64,000 nucleotides of DNA, taken from [Haemophilus] felis (lineage in GTDB: Bacteria; Pseudomonadota; Gammaproteobacteria; Enterobacterales; Pasteurellaceae). Shown here in pieces: positions 9,124 through 20,490 of the stretch. The position numbers and the translations under genes were made by a program. The DNA is taken from positions 65,736 to 129,735 of the forward strand of contig MUYB01000015.1 of NCBI GenBank assembly GCA_002015125.1, in the 5' to 3' direction. Every line of letters begins with the position of its first letter. The first letter of the stretch is position 1. The notes under the pieces were generated by a model. The model searched no databases. It had not been told where the DNA came from and worked only from the letters and a program-made list of their open reading frames with translations.

Positions 9124-9651
9124 ATGGAACAGCAAAGAATAGAAGTGGTTGGCAAACTTGGTTCAACTTACGGCATTCGTGGTTGGTTGCGTATTTATTC
9201 ATCAACAGAATATGCCGAAAGCATTTTTGACTACCAACCTTGGTTTTTGAAAATTAAAGGTCAGTGGCAGCCCACAGAATTAGAAAGCTGGCGTTACCAC
9301 AATAATGATTTAATCGTGAAATTAAAAAACATTGATGATCGTGAAGCTGCGCAACTCCTTGCCAGCATTGAAATTGGTGTGGATTTGGCGGTGTTTCCAA
9401 CGCTGGAAGAAGGCGATTATTATTGGCACGATTTAATCGGCTGTAATGTCGTTAACCTTGAAAACTATGCGATGGGTACTGTGACCGAAATGATGGAAAC
9501 AGGATCTAATGACGTGTTGGTTGTGCGTGCAACAAGCAAAGATGCTTTTGGAAAACAAGAGCGGTTAATTCCGTTTTTGTATGAACAAGTAGTTAAAAGA
9601 GTGGATCTCAACACGAAAACAATTGTCGTGGATTGGGATGCTGGTTTCTAA
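9124..9651 (+). CDS. rimM: Ribosome maturation factor RimM
   Basis: Binds S19 and assists 30S head maturation. The 175-aa product has the N-terminal RimM barrel ([21 protein letters not shown]) and the C-terminal PRC-barrel ([43 protein letters not shown]). I start at ATG 9124, preceded by AGGTGG; an in-frame GTG at 9115 lies inside that ribosome site and is rejected. Second gene of the rpsP operon. Confidence 0.96.
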   Translation: MEQQRIEVVGKLGSTYGIRGWLRIYSSTEYAESIFDYQPWFLKIKGQWQPTELESWRYHNNDLIVKLKNIDDREAAQLLASIEIGVDLAVFPTLEEGDYYWHDLIGCNVVNLENYAMGTVTEMMETGSNDVLVVRATSKDAFGKQERLIPFLYEQVVKRVDLNTKTIVVDWDAGF

Positions 9652-9706
9652 CCTCAGGAATGCCCTTGAGCTTTGGTTATAACATTTTAAACAATAAGGA
9701 ACACTT

Positions 9707-10830
<1,124 letters not shown>

Positions 10831-10855
10831 TTTATTATCAAACCCCAATGATAAG

Positions 10856-10883
10856 AAAGGCTTGGAATTTTCCAAGCCTTTTA
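10856..10883 (+). terminator. Terminator of the rpsP operon
   Basis: AAAGGCTTGGA (10856-10866) pairs perfectly with TCCAAGCCTTT (10871-10881) around ATTT, then T-rich sequence. It lies 26 bp after rplS. Confidence 0.85.
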
Positions 10884-10896
10884 ATTTATCTGAGTA

Positions 10897-10925
10897 AAAC
10901 ACCCCAATTTAAGATTGGAGTGTTT
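10897..10925 (-). terminator. Terminator of tktA
   Basis: A 12-bp stem (10897-10908 with 10914-10925) with one mismatch and a 5-base loop; on the minus strand it is followed by TTTT. It lies just beyond the tktA stop and next to the rplS terminator, as usual for convergent genes. Confidence 0.7.
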
Positions 10926-10940
10926 AGAGCTAGTTAAAAT

Positions 10941-12941
10941 TTATAGAATCTCTTTTGCTTGAGCTACCACATTTTCAACAGTAAAGCCAAATAGCTTAAA
11001 GAGTTGATCTGCTGGTGCAGATTCACCAAAGCTATTCATTCCTACTACACGACCGCCAAAACCGACATACTTATACCAGAAATCAGCAATACCAGCTTCG
11101 ATAGCAACACGTTTGGTAACGTGGCTAGGCAATACAGATTCTTTATACGCCGCATCTTGTTTGTCGAACACATTGGTGCTTGGCATTGAAACCACACGCA
11201 CTTTACGACCTTCGGCGGCGATCACTTCAGCAGCTTTCATTGCTAATTCCACCTCAGAACCTGTGGCGATCAAAATCAAATCGGGGTTGTTGCAGCCGCA
11301 ATCACGCAAAATGTAACCACCACGAGCGACGTTGGCTAATTGTGCTGCGGTACGTTCCATTTGAGCAAGATTTTGGCGTGTGAAAATCAAGGCGCTTGGA
11401 CCAGCTTTGCGTTCAACGGCGGCTTTCCATGCAACTGCAGATTCCACTTGGTCGCACGGACGCCAAGTTTCTAAATTAGGAATTAAACGCAACGCAGCAG
11501 TTTGCTCAACAGGTTGGTGCGTTGGGCCATCTTCCCCTAAACCAATAGAGTCATGGGTGTACACGAATAGGGAACGTTGTTTCATTAACGCTGCCATACG
11601 CACCGCATTATGCGCATATTCCATAAACATTAAGAAAGTTGCACCATAAGGAATGAATCCACCATGCAAGGCAATACCATTCATGATAGCGGACATACCG
11701 AATTCACGCACACCATAGTTAACATAGTTACCGTCGGCGTTTTCAACTGCACGAATTGGTTTTGAGCCAGACCATAACGTCAAGTTAGAACTTGCGAGGT
11801 CTGCAGAACCACCTAAAAATTCTGGAAGTAATTTAGCATAGGCTTCAATAGCATTTTGTGAGGCTTTACGGCTAGCAATGCTCGCAGGATTAGCTTGCAA
11901 CTGCTCAATAAATGCTTGCGATTCTGCTACCCAATTTGCGGGTAAATCGCCATTCATACGGCGAGTAAATTCCGCCGCTAATTCAGGATAAGCTTTCGCA
12001 TAAGCAGCAAATTTTTCTTCCCAGGCTTTCTCTACTAACTGGCCTTTTGCTTTCGCATCCCATTGTGCATAAATATTAGTTGGAATTTCGAAAGGCGCGT
12101 GTTCCCATTTTAAGAATTCTCTTGCCGCAGCAATTTCCGCATCGCCCAATGGCGCGCCGTGGCAATCGTGAGAGTTGCATTTATTCGGTGAACCATAACC
12201 AATAATGGTTTTACAGATAATCAACGTTGGTTTATTTTTCTCTGCCTGAGCTTGTTTTACCGCCTCCGCAATTTGCTCAGCATTGTGTCCATCAATGGCG
12301 GGAATAACGTGCCAACCATAGGATTCAAAGCGTTTTTGGGTATCGTCTGTGAACCAGCCATCCACGTGCCCATCGATAGAAATGTTGTTGTCGTCATAGA
12401 AAGCGATGAGTTTGCCTAAACCGAGAGTGCCAGCAAGGGAACAGGCTTCGTGAGAAATGCCTTCCATTAAACAGCCATCGCCTAAGAACACGTAAGTGAA
12501 GTGATCCACGACATTGTGTCCAGGGCGGTTAAATTGATGCGCAAGAGTTTTTTCTGCTAACGCAAAGCCTACCGCGTTAGTAATACCTTGTCCTAATGGG
12601 CCTGTAGTAGTTTCAACACCTGGTGCATAACCATATTCTGGATGTCCTGGTGTTTTAGAATGCAACTGACGGAATTGTTTTAAATCGTCGATGCTTAAAT
12701 CATAGCCAGTTAAGTGCAATAAGCTATAAATTAGCATTGAGCCATGGCCGTTAGACAAAATAAAGCGATCACGATCTGCCCATTTTGGGTTGGTTGGATT
12801 ATGTTTCAAAAAATCACGCCACAACACTTCCGCAATATCAGCCATTCCCATTGGTGCTCCTGGGTGTCCTGATTTTGCTTTTTGCACGGCGTCCATACTT
12901 AAAAAACGAATAGCATTCGCTAATTCTCTGCGAGTTGTCAT
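10941..12941 (-). CDS. tktA: Transketolase
   Basis: A cytoplasmic thiamine diphosphate enzyme of the non-oxidative pentose phosphate pathway moving two-carbon units from D-xylulose 5-phosphate to aldoses. The 666-aa length is typical. Visible are [17 protein letters not shown] (start of the ThDP domain), the cofactor motif [13 protein letters not shown] with DDNNISIDG, the central Pyr domain [15 protein letters not shown] with the catalytic [12 protein letters not shown], and the C-terminal domain [10 protein letters not shown]. Its substrate D-xylulose 5-phosphate is the product of the sgbE-lyxK pathway encoded 1 kb away, though it is a separate transcription unit. Confidence 0.96.
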   Translation of the reverse strand: MTTRRELANAIRFLSMDAVQKAKSGHPGAPMGMADIAEVLWRDFLKHNPTNPKWADRDRFILSNGHGSMLIYSLLHLTGYDLSIDDLKQFRQLHSKTPGHPEYGYAPGVETTTGPLGQGITNAVGFALAEKTLAHQFNRPGHNVVDHFTYVFLGDGCLMEGISHEACSLAGTLGLGKLIAFYDDNNISIDGHVDGWFTDDTQKRFESYGWHVIPAIDGHNAEQIAEAVKQAQAEKNKPTLIICKTIIGYGSPNKCNSHDCHGAPLGDAEIAAAREFLKWEHAPFEIPTNIYAQWDAKAKGQLVEKAWEEKFAAYAKAYPELAAEFTRRMNGDLPANWVAESQAFIEQLQANPASIASRKASQNAIEAYAKLLPEFLGGSADLASSNLTLWSGSKPIRAVENADGNYVNYGVREFGMSAIMNGIALHGGFIPYGATFLMFMEYAHNAVRMAALMKQRSLFVYTHDSIGLGEDGPTHQPVEQTAALRLIPNLETWRPCDQVESAVAWKAAVERKAGPSALIFTRQNLAQMERTAAQLANVARGGYILRDCGCNNPDLILIATGSEVELAMKAAEVIAAEGRKVRVVSMPSTNVFDKQDAAYKESVLPSHVTKRVAIEAGIADFWYKYVGFGGRVVGMNSFGESAPADQLFKLFGFTVENVVAQAKEIL

Positions 12942-13105
12942 ATCGGTATCTCCTAGATAATTAAAACTTAAAAATTGAGCTGCATTTTACGCTAATTTGT
13001 GGGTAAAAGATAATGAATTTGCTCGCTTAACTTAAGCTAGCTGATTTTATTTTTATTAAAAAAATTCTATACTACCTCCCTCAAATATTTACCTTACGGA
13101 AAAAA

Positions 13106-13930
13106 ATGAAATATAAAGTTATTGCCTTTGATCTAGATGGAACCTTATTGAATAGTCAAGGAAGAATTCTCGCTTCAAGTAAAAATGCTATCCAACATTG
13201 TATTGATAAGGGTATGAAAGTTATTTTGGTTACTGGGCGACATCATACTGCCGCCTATCCTTATTACCACGAACTTAATTTGGATAGCCCCATGATTTGT
13301 TGTAATGGAACTTATATTTATCAGCCTAAGGACAATCAAATATTAAGTGCAAATCCACTTTCTTTGGAACAGGCTAAAACCATATTAAAGATTTCACAAC
13401 AATACAATATTCACCTATTGATGTATTCACGTGATGCAATGAATTATGTTGTTGAAAATGACCATATGCAAAAACTTTGCCAATGGGTAAACACATGTCC
13501 CAGTGATATTCGTCCAAATTTACATAAAATTTCTGATTTTAATGATTTGTTCAATCGCAATGAAATTATTTGGAAATGTGTTATTAGCCATGTTGACAAA
13601 AATGTTATTAATCAAGCCTTACAGCATCTTTCCTTAAACAAATTTAGCTGTGAATGGTCTTGGGTAGATCGGGTTGACATTGCAAATCAAGGTAATACAA
13701 AAGGCAATAGATTATTAGCGTTACTTAAATTATGGAATATTGATCCTCAACAGGTTATTGCTTTTGGCGATAATCATAATGACATTTCTATGCTAGACGC
13801 TGTTGGACTTGGCGTTGCAATGGGAAATGCAGAAGACGCTGTTAAGCAATGTGCTGATTTGGTTACGTTGACTAATGATGAAATGGGGATTTCATCAGTG
13901 CTATCTTCCATTATTAACGAAAACGAATAA
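13106..13930 (+). CDS. Cof-type HAD-IIB phosphatase
   Basis: A 274-aa cytoplasmic sugar-phosphate/nucleotide phosphatase family member (relatives of E. coli Cof, YidA, YbiV). Motif I is DLDGTLLNS (residues 9-17), motif II VTGRHH near 42-47, motif III lysine near KGNRLLALL, and motif IV GDNHNDISMLDAVGLGVAMGNA near 225-245 (in part: FGDNHNDISML). The C2 cap lies between motifs II and III. The substrate cannot be read from the sequence. It is transcribed alone, divergently from tktA. Confidence 0.9.
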   Translation: MKYKVIAFDLDGTLLNSQGRILASSKNAIQHCIDKGMKVILVTGRHHTAAYPYYHELNLDSPMICCNGTYIYQPKDNQILSANPLSLEQAKTILKISQQYNIHLLMYSRDAMNYVVENDHMQKLCQWVNTCPSDIRPNLHKISDFNDLFNRNEIIWKCVISHVDKNVINQALQHLSLNKFSCEWSWVDRVDIANQGNTKGNRLLALLKLWNIDPQQVIAFGDNHNDISMLDAVGLGVAMGNAEDAVKQCADLVTLTNDEMGISSVLSSIINENE

Positions 13931-13944
13931 TTTGATGCGATAAT

Positions 13945-13967
13945 GAGCTAAGGAAATCCCTTAGCTC
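13945..13967. terminator. Bidirectional hairpin between HAD gene and sgbE
   Basis: GAGCTAAGG (13945-13953) and CCTTAGCTC (13959-13967) form a perfect 9-bp stem with a 5-base loop between convergent genes. T tracts are weak on both sides. Confidence 0.55.
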
Positions 13968-13985
13968 TCAATATTTACACCTTTT

Positions 13986-14681
13986 CTATTGACCATAGTA
14001 GGCGTTTTTACCATGCTTACGTAAGTAGTGTCTATCCAGTAACTCAGGTTGCATAGAAGATAAATTCGGACGTAATTGACGGCTAAATAAATTCATATAA
14101 CCAATTTCTTCTAATACGACTGCGTTATGCACGGCGTTGTCAGGATCTGTACCCCACGCAAATGGACCGTGAGAGTGTACTAACACTGCTGGCACATCTT
14201 TAGGATCAATATTTCTTGAGCGGAAAGTTTCCACAATCACTTTACCTGTTTCCAGTTCATATTCTCCTTGAATTTCCGCTGCCGTCATTTTGCGTGTGCA
14301 AGGAATTGAACCATAAAAATAATCGGCGTGTGTAGTGCCTGCTGCAATTAGATCTTCACCTGCTTGAGCCCAAATTGTTGCGTGGCGAGAATGGGTATGA
14401 ACGATACCACCAAGGGTAGGAAATTGGCGATAAAGTTCAAGGTGTGTTGCGGTGTCGGAAGACGGTTTTTTGCTTCCCTCTACAACTTGTCCAGTGAAAA
14501 GATCCACTACCACCATATCGTCAGCTTGCATCACATCGTATTCCACCCCTGATGGCTTAATTATCACCAAATTTTTTTCACGATCAATACCGCTCACATT
14601 TCCCCAAGTGAAAGTGACTAAATTGTGTTTTGGTAAAGCTAAATTAGCTTCAAAAACCTGTTGTTTTAATTGTTCTAGCAT
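13986..14681 (-). CDS. sgbE: L-ribulose-5-phosphate 4-epimerase (SgbE/UlaF/AraD family)
   Basis: Converts L-ribulose 5-phosphate to D-xylulose 5-phosphate, the last step of the diketogulonate route. The 231-aa length equals E. coli SgbE/AraD. Class II aldolase-fold zinc ligands are visible in HTHSRHAT (about 95-102) and HSHGPFAWG (about 168-176), with [10 protein letters not shown] between. It overlaps the upstream sgbU by 7 bp, so the two are translationally coupled. Last gene of the operon. Confidence 0.94.
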   Translation of the reverse strand: MLEQLKQQVFEANLALPKHNLVTFTWGNVSGIDREKNLVIIKPSGVEYDVMQADDMVVVDLFTGQVVEGSKKPSSDTATHLELYRQFPTLGGIVHTHSRHATIWAQAGEDLIAAGTTHADYFYGSIPCTRKMTAAEIQGEYELETGKVIVETFRSRNIDPKDVPAVLVHSHGPFAWGTDPDNAVHNAVVLEEIGYMNLFSRQLRPNLSSMQPELLDRHYLRKHGKNAYYGQ

Positions 14682-15535
14682 ACAAAATTTCCTTCTTTCA
14701 TTTTTTGTTCAATCCAACGGCGTGCATTTATGATTTCTGCAATCGGTTCGGCAGATTTTTCTGTCCACATTTCAATCAAAAATGCCCCTCTATAATTCAA
14801 CGCCGCTAATGTTTTAAAACATTGCACGAAATCCACGCATCCTTCACCAAAAGGCACATCTCGGAATTGACCTTTGCAACTTTCCGTAACCTTGAAGGTG
14901 TCTTTTAAATGAATGGCGGAAATTTTATCAATGCCTAATTCAAGTTCTTTGGCGACGTCGTCGTTCCACGCAGATAAATTGCCTAAGTCGGGATACACCG
15001 TAAACCAAGGGGAGCGAATAAGGTTGTCCCATTTTTTCCAGCGACTAATTGAGCTCATAAATTGCGTATCCATAATTTCAACTGCAAGCGTAACTTGATT
15101 ACTTGCGGCAAGTTCCACTGCCCATTCCAACCCTTGTTGAAATCTCGCAATGGTGCCTTCATTTTGCTCTTCGTAATAAACGTCGTAGCCTGCAAGCTGA
15201 ATAGTACGAATGCCTAAATCCACAGCCAACTGGATAGCTTTTTCCATTATTTCGTATGCTTTTTGACGAACGTTGGCGTCTTCGCTACCAAAAGGAAAGC
15301 GGCGATGCCCTGAAAGGCACATTGAAGGAATGGTAACACCTGTTAAAATAACTGCTTTAACCAGCTCAATTCTTTCCTCTTTTGTCCAGTCTAGACGACT
15401 AAGGCGCTCATCTGTTTCGTCAATGGATATTTCAACAAAGTCAAATCCACATGCTTTAGCAATAGATAAGCGGTCTTGCCAACTGATATTTTTAGGCAAT
15501 GCTTTTTCGTAAATGCCAAGTTTATGTTTTCTCAC
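14675..15535 (-). CDS. sgbU: L-xylulose-5-phosphate 3-epimerase (SgbU/UlaE)
   Basis: Converts L-xylulose 5-phosphate to L-ribulose 5-phosphate. A 286-aa TIM-barrel of the UlaE family, opening [17 protein letters not shown] and with the barrel metal residues in [11 protein letters not shown] (Glu), [12 protein letters not shown] (Asp), AIHLKDT (His) and [10 protein letters not shown] (Glu). It starts with GTG, supported by AGGAG 7 bp upstream. It lies between sgbH and sgbE in the E. coli order. Confidence 0.94.
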   Translation of the reverse strand: MRKHKLGIYEKALPKNISWQDRLSIAKACGFDFVEISIDETDERLSRLDWTKEERIELVKAVILTGVTIPSMCLSGHRRFPFGSEDANVRQKAYEIMEKAIQLAVDLGIRTIQLAGYDVYYEEQNEGTIARFQQGLEWAVELAASNQVTLAVEIMDTQFMSSISRWKKWDNLIRSPWFTVYPDLGNLSAWNDDVAKELELGIDKISAIHLKDTFKVTESCKGQFRDVPFGEGCVDFVQCFKTLAALNYRGAFLIEMWTEKSAEPIAEIINARRWIEQKMKEGNFVC

Positions 15536-15551
15536 GTGTTATCTCCTTGGG

Positions 15552-16199
15552 TTATTCCCAGTATTGTGCAATTTCTGTACGCAATTTATGGATCGTCGCA
15601 AGTCCGCTCTCGCCGACAAACGCACGTCCCGCAATAAAGGCTTTCGGGGTAATTTCTTTGAATAGGTGTATATCTTCAGGCACAATGCCACCTGTGATAG
15701 ACAAGGATAAACCTATGTCAGATAAGGCTTTCATTTTATCTAAATCTTCTGCTGTCCAACCTTTGCCCGCTATTTCCGCATCACGAGAGCGATGATAAAT
15801 GGCTTGTGTGATTCCTAAATTCACCCACGCTTTGGCATCTTCAAGTGTCCAGTTGCCATAAATTTCAATTTGAATTTCGCCGCCGAAACGATCTGCCACT
15901 TTTTTGCAACTTTCGATTGTGGCAATATGTGCTGCCGCCGACACTGTTAGCCAGTTAGCACCTGCTTGGAACGCCATTTCTGCCAAAATTGCACCAGCAT
16001 CCGTTGTTTTTAAATCACAAACTAAAATGTGCTTAGGGTATAGGGTTCTTAAGGCACTCACCGCTTGCATTCCTTCTGCAAAAGCAAGAATTGTCCCTAC
16101 TTCAATAATATCCACCGCTTGAGCGACGGCTTTTGTGTTGGCAATAGCCTCGGTTAAATTCCGAGAATCAAGAGCCAATTGAACTAAAGGTTTTGTCAT
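15552..16199 (-). CDS. sgbH: 3-keto-L-gulonate-6-phosphate decarboxylase (SgbH/UlaD)
   Basis: Decarboxylates 3-keto-L-gulonate 6-phosphate to L-xylulose 5-phosphate. A 215-aa member of the orotidine-phosphate decarboxylase fold: LALDSRNL near the N-terminus, EVGTILAFAEG, the active-site DLKTTDAG (residues about 62-69), and phosphate-binding LSITGGIVPED and FIAGRAF near 170-192. It starts 16 bp after lyxK on the minus strand. Confidence 0.95.
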   Translation of the reverse strand: MTKPLVQLALDSRNLTEAIANTKAVAQAVDIIEVGTILAFAEGMQAVSALRTLYPKHILVCDLKTTDAGAILAEMAFQAGANWLTVSAAAHIATIESCKKVADRFGGEIQIEIYGNWTLEDAKAWVNLGITQAIYHRSRDAEIAGKGWTAEDLDKMKALSDIGLSLSITGGIVPEDIHLFKEITPKAFIAGRAFVGESGLATIHKLRTEIAQYWE

Positions 16200-16215
16200 A
16201 ATGTTTCCTGTTTTT

Positions 16216-17667
16216 TTAAAGCATTGATTGAAGTGCTTTTGTTAGCATTTGATAACGTTGATATTTATTTTGATAGGCTTGGAAATATTCTGCTCGAGGC
16301 ATTACTTTTAGCATCGGTAATTGATTTAATACCGTAGTTTCTACACCGACACCACGCATCGCCATTAATGCTGCCCCAAAGCAACCAGTTTCCTCTACTT
16401 GCGGAATCTCTAAGGTCATACCCGTAAAATCAGCCAGCATTTGCAACCAAATTGGGGATTTCGTTGGACCGCCTGTAACACGCAAAACATTGGCGTTGGG
16501 AAAACGTTGTTTCATTCGTGCTAAGTGGTGCATCAAACTAAACAACACACCTTCATAAATAGCTTGTAATAAATGTGCTTGGCTGTGATGGGCTTGTATG
16601 CCATAAAAACCAGCTTGCATACCTAACCCAGCATTTGAACCATAAAGAAATGGTAAGAAAAGTACTGAACTTGCCGCTGGTGCCAATTTCTCCACACATT
16701 GATTAATTTCTTGATAATTGAGTTTCCATTGCTGCACAAACCATTCCAAGTTGCCAGCCGAAGTAGGACTAGCTTCGTGTACAATAAATTTGTCTGCGTC
16801 GGCATATTTACCATACACAAAGGGGATCGTTTGCCAAGGATCTAATTCGGTAGTAACGCCACTGACAACAGTCCAAGTGCCAAGCACGGCGTTGAGTGTG
16901 TTTTCATTTTCTAAATTTGCACAAAGAGCTGTAGCAACCACGTCAAATAAACCGCCGACCACTGGTGTGCCAACACAAAGCCCTGTTTGTGCTGCTGCCT
17001 CTTCCGTAACAAATCCAGCAATTTGATTTGGTGCTACACAAGGGGGGAGTTTTGCTGTAATGCCATTTAGCCCTAGCAATTGAGCTAAATTTTCATCATA
17101 GCAATGGGTGTTCATATTGTATAAATTTGATTCGGATATATTTGTCTGTTCACAAAATAATTTACCCGTTAGACAAAATCTCAAATAATCATGGGACATC
17201 AAAATGGAGCCGATGTTGGCGTAGCGTGCTGGTTCATTTTCTTTTATCCAGCGTAAAATCGACACTGGATGTCCTGTCCATAATGTTTGGCGAGTAAGGG
17301 GGTACAGTCTTTCGGGAATGCCTTCTTGTTGCCATTGTTTTACCACTGAAAGTGCACGTTGATCGGAAGACAAAATCGCTCGCCCAAGTGGTTTGTTTTG
17401 CTGATCAAGCAAAAAAAGTCCTTTACCTTGTGCTGAAATACCGACACTTTTAATTGTCGTCGGATCCACCTTAGCTTTTTTTATCGCCTGAGAAACTACG
17501 TCGGCACAATCAAGCCAAAGGGTTGGCATATCACGTTCGGCATAACCTGCACTATCGCTTATCACAGGCATATTTTTACGCACACAACTGACCATATTCG
17601 CCTGTGCATCAAAAATTGCCGCTTTAATAAAGCTACCGCCGCAATCAATCCCTAAATAAAAGCCCAT
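16216..17667 (-). CDS. lyxK: FGGY sugar kinase LyxK (L-xylulose / 3-keto-L-gulonate kinase)
   Basis: A 483-aa cytoplasmic kinase. FGGY features: N-terminal FYLGIDCGGSFIKAAIFDAQ (phosphate 1 site, in part GIDCGGSFIK), SAQGKGLFLLD, LSSDQRA, and the C-terminal ATPase motif RVTGGPTKSPIWLQMLADFTG (in part VTGGPTKSPIW) with GCFGAALMAM. In E. coli the yia operon kinase phosphorylates 3-keto-L-gulonate and L-xylulose; here it sits in the same place between yiaO and sgbH, supporting the former role. Confidence 0.92.
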   Translation of the reverse strand: MGFYLGIDCGGSFIKAAIFDAQANMVSCVRKNMPVISDSAGYAERDMPTLWLDCADVVSQAIKKAKVDPTTIKSVGISAQGKGLFLLDQQNKPLGRAILSSDQRALSVVKQWQQEGIPERLYPLTRQTLWTGHPVSILRWIKENEPARYANIGSILMSHDYLRFCLTGKLFCEQTNISESNLYNMNTHCYDENLAQLLGLNGITAKLPPCVAPNQIAGFVTEEAAAQTGLCVGTPVVGGLFDVVATALCANLENENTLNAVLGTWTVVSGVTTELDPWQTIPFVYGKYADADKFIVHEASPTSAGNLEWFVQQWKLNYQEINQCVEKLAPAASSVLFLPFLYGSNAGLGMQAGFYGIQAHHSQAHLLQAIYEGVLFSLMHHLARMKQRFPNANVLRVTGGPTKSPIWLQMLADFTGMTLEIPQVEETGCFGAALMAMRGVGVETTVLNQLPMLKVMPRAEYFQAYQNKYQRYQMLTKALQSML

Positions 17668-17723
17668 TTTTTCACCTCTTTAATTCTCAAGCGATAATCA
17701 TTTTTTGCTTAAAGCGATATCAT

Positions 17724-18704
17724 TTATTTCGCCAACGCATCTATTTGTTTCACTAAATCGTCGCCATTTTGTTCAATGAACGATTTACGAACATCCGCTT
17801 CTATCACCGCTTTAAACGGCGTGGTATCGACTTTTTCAAGAATCTGAATACCTGCTTTTTTCAACTTCGCCAAAAGCGTTTGTTCATTTTCTAAATTAAG
17901 TTGGCGTTGATATTTGCCAGCTTCCTGTGCAGCCTCCACAATGGCGGTTTGCAAATTGCTTGGTAAAGAGTCAAATTTCTTCTTGTTCATCACAACAATA
18001 AGTGGTGTATAACCATGGTTGGTTAAACTTAAATATTTTTGAACTTCATACAGTTTGGCTGACCAAAAAATGCCTACTGGGTGTTCTTGTGCGTCCACAG
18101 CTCTAGTTTCGAGGGCGGTGTAAAGTTCAGACAATGGCATTGGAACTGGATTTCCACCAAGTAAGCTAAATGCTTGAATATACATAGGATTTTGATTAGT
18201 TCGCACTTTCAAACCTTTGATGTCCTCAGGGCGGCTAACAGGGCGTTTTGAGTTAGTGAAAGAACGGAATCCTACTTCCCAAAATGCCAACCCTTTCAAT
18301 CCTTTGCTTTCAAGGGATTTCAGCAACATTTGTCCGATTTCGCCATCTAGCACAGAGTAAACGTGAGCACGATCTTTAAAAATAAAAGGAATATCGATCA
18401 CGTTGAGTTTAGGTTCTAACCCTGAAAAATTCGGTGAGCCTGACATTTCAATATCAATGGTGCCACCCCGTACTCCACTGATCATCGTTTGTGCATTTCC
18501 CAAAGTACTATCTGGAAATAAACTCAGTGCGAGTTCATTCTTGGTTTTTTGTTTTAGCAAGGTGTTGAACTTTTTAGCAGCCAAGTGTTGAGTATCGGTG
18601 CGTGGTGCTTCATAGCCAAAACGTAATTTCATTTCACCTTGAGCTTGAAGAGAAAGGAGAAGGCTACTTACAATTGCAAGGGTTTTAAAATTGAGTAATT
18701 TCAT
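17724..18704 (-). CDS. yiaO: TRAP transporter solute-binding protein YiaO (2,3-diketo-L-gulonate)
   Basis: A 326-aa periplasmic binding protein (DctP family) with an N-terminal signal peptide (hydrophobic LAIVSSLLLSL, cleavage near residue 23). Typical DctP segments are FNTLLKQKT, PFIFKDRAHVYSVLDGEIG, LKVRTNQNPMYIQAF (conserved Arg for the carboxylate) and GGNPVPMPLSELYTALETRAVDAQEHP (in part PMPLSELYTAL). E. coli YiaO binds 2,3-diketo-L-gulonate; the matching operon suggests the same ligand. Confidence 0.92.
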   Translation of the reverse strand: MKLLNFKTLAIVSSLLLSLQAQGEMKLRFGYEAPRTDTQHLAAKKFNTLLKQKTKNELALSLFPDSTLGNAQTMISGVRGGTIDIEMSGSPNFSGLEPKLNVIDIPFIFKDRAHVYSVLDGEIGQMLLKSLESKGLKGLAFWEVGFRSFTNSKRPVSRPEDIKGLKVRTNQNPMYIQAFSLLGGNPVPMPLSELYTALETRAVDAQEHPVGIFWSAKLYEVQKYLSLTNHGYTPLIVVMNKKKFDSLPSNLQTAIVEAAQEAGKYQRQLNLENEQTLLAKLKKAGIQILEKVDTTPFKAVIEADVRKSFIEQNGDDLVKQIDALAK

Positions 18705-18719
18705 ACAAATCTCCTAGTT

Positions 18720-20006
18720 TTAAGGTTGCAACCACGCCAGTGGCGTGAGAATTAAGGATGGAAAGAAAATAAACACAAATAACAGCACTACCATCATCAA
18801 CATATAAGGCAAGATGCCTTTTGCACTTTGATCGAAAGGCAGTTTTGATACGCCTGTAATCACATTAAGCACATTGCCAACGGGCGGCGTAATTAATCCA
18901 ATGGAAGTGTTGAGAATGAACAGCACACCGAAATACACAGGATCAATGCCAGCTTCTTCCACTAATGGCATTAACACTGGTGTGAGGATCAACACCGTTG
19001 GCGTGAGATCCATCACCATTCCTATGGTGAAAACAACCAGCATAATCACAATAAGTAACAATGTTGGACTGTCGATTAAAGGTTCGAGCAATTCAGTCAT
19101 CATTTGGGGCAATTCCGCTACCGTGATTAGCCAGCCTGTAACGTTGGCACTTGCCACCAAAAACATCACGACAGCAGTTGTTTTTCCTGCGTTCAAAATC
19201 ACTTTATACAAAGAACTAATTTTGAGTTCTCGATACACAAACAGTGAAATCATTAGGGCATAAAAGGCGGCGACCGCACCTGCTTCTGTGGGCGTAAAAA
19301 TGCCGCTTCGAAAGCCACCGATAATGATCACTGGTAACAATAATGCCCAAATGCTATCTTTAAATGAAAGACAGAGTTCCTCTTTGCTTGCTTTGGAAAA
19401 GGTCATTAAATTGAGACGTTTTGCTTGCCACCACCAAAGTGCTCCTAAACAGCATCCCATCAATACACCTGGGAAAATTCCAGCTAAGAACAATTTACTA
19501 ATGGAAACGCCGCTGGCAACGCCAAATACAATAAAGGGAATGGAAGGTGGAATAATGGGGGCAATAATGCCTGCAGTGCCAATCAATCCTGCGGAGCGAT
19601 CAATGGGATAGCCCGTGGTTTTCATCATCGGCAATAACATTGCAGCAACGGCGGCGGTGTCGGCAACAGCAGATCCTGACAAACTTGCCATTATCATTGC
19701 AGCTATAATTGCCACAAATCCTAAACCGCCCCGTTTATGCCCAACCAACTTCATTGGCAAGTCAATAATGCGTTTGGAAAGACCTCCTTCATTCATAATC
19801 TCACCAGCCAAAATAAAGAAGGGAATTGCCATTAAAGAAAAGCTATCGGCACCACTTACCAACTGTTGTGCAAGAATTTGAGAATCAAATAAATCAAGAT
19901 GAAACATCATTGCAACGGCACAGATAAGCAGTGAAAATGCCACAGGAATGCCGAGCATAATGGCACCAAGCAACGTAGCGAGAAAAATAAGCATCGTCGT
20001 CATCAT
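18720..20006 (-). CDS. yiaN: TRAP transporter large permease YiaN (DctM)
   Basis: A 428-aa inner-membrane protein with about twelve hydrophobic segments, the Na+-coupled transport subunit of the diketogulonate TRAP system. DctM signatures include IPFFILAGEIMNEGG, LSGSAVADTAAVAAMLLPMM, GIIAPIIPPSIPFIVFG and TPPVGNVLNVITG. Its ATG overlaps the yiaM stop by 4 bp (ATGA). Confidence 0.94.
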   Translation of the reverse strand: MMTTMLIFLATLLGAIMLGIPVAFSLLICAVAMMFHLDLFDSQILAQQLVSGADSFSLMAIPFFILAGEIMNEGGLSKRIIDLPMKLVGHKRGGLGFVAIIAAMIMASLSGSAVADTAAVAAMLLPMMKTTGYPIDRSAGLIGTAGIIAPIIPPSIPFIVFGVASGVSISKLFLAGIFPGVLMGCCLGALWWWQAKRLNLMTFSKASKEELCLSFKDSIWALLLPVIIIGGFRSGIFTPTEAGAVAAFYALMISLFVYRELKISSLYKVILNAGKTTAVVMFLVASANVTGWLITVAELPQMMTELLEPLIDSPTLLLIVIMLVVFTIGMVMDLTPTVLILTPVLMPLVEEAGIDPVYFGVLFILNTSIGLITPPVGNVLNVITGVSKLPFDQSAKGILPYMLMMVVLLFVFIFFPSLILTPLAWLQP

Positions 20007-20482
20007 TGTCCTCCTTTAATGAGTTGCACAATGTTGAAACAAAAACGTGAGAGGATCAGCAGTCCGATCAGCGAACCAGCGATCACACTTGCGAGAAATG
20101 AAATTCCCAATGGTAAGCCAGATATGGGGGCGAAGTTAACGAGGTTTAACTGGAATTGAATAAGACTACCGTCGATGATTAAGTAACAACAAAACAGCAT
20201 CATTGCATCGGTAAGTAAATGAACATATTGACGTTGCTTAGAGGATAGTCTGTTCATCAAAAAAGTAACGCCGACGTGTCGATTTTCATTAAATGCCAGC
20301 ACCGCTCCAAGGAAAACGAGCCAAAGAAATAGATAGCGAGATAATTCTTCTGTCACATTAATGCTACTGTTAAAGCCATAACGTAGCACTACGTTTAAAA
20401 AGACCAAGCAGGACATTGCTGCGAGAATGATTACCACCAAAAACTCTAAGGCTTTACTAGTATAAATTGCGATATTTTTCAT
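20003..20482 (-). CDS. yiaM: TRAP transporter small permease YiaM (DctQ)
   Basis: A 159-aa inner-membrane protein with four hydrophobic segments, the DctQ partner of YiaN. Family pattern: NVTEELSRYLFLWLVFLGA near residues 42-60 and GSLIGLLIL near the end. I choose ATG 20482 (MKNIAIYTSK) over TTG 20494, which overlaps yiaL. Separate M and Q subunits are as in E. coli YiaMN. Confidence 0.9.
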   Translation of the reverse strand: MKNIAIYTSKALEFLVVIILAAMSCLVFLNVVLRYGFNSSINVTEELSRYLFLWLVFLGAVLAFNENRHVGVTFLMNRLSSKQRQYVHLLTDAMMLFCCYLIIDGSLIQFQLNLVNFAPISGLPLGISFLASVIAGSLIGLLILSRFCFNIVQLIKGGQ

Positions 20483-20490
20483 TTGGTATC

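Noticed and set aside
11004..11649. Several overlapping plus-strand open frames opposite tktA
   Set aside because: They are antisense shadows of transketolase with no ribosome sites or recognisable motifs.
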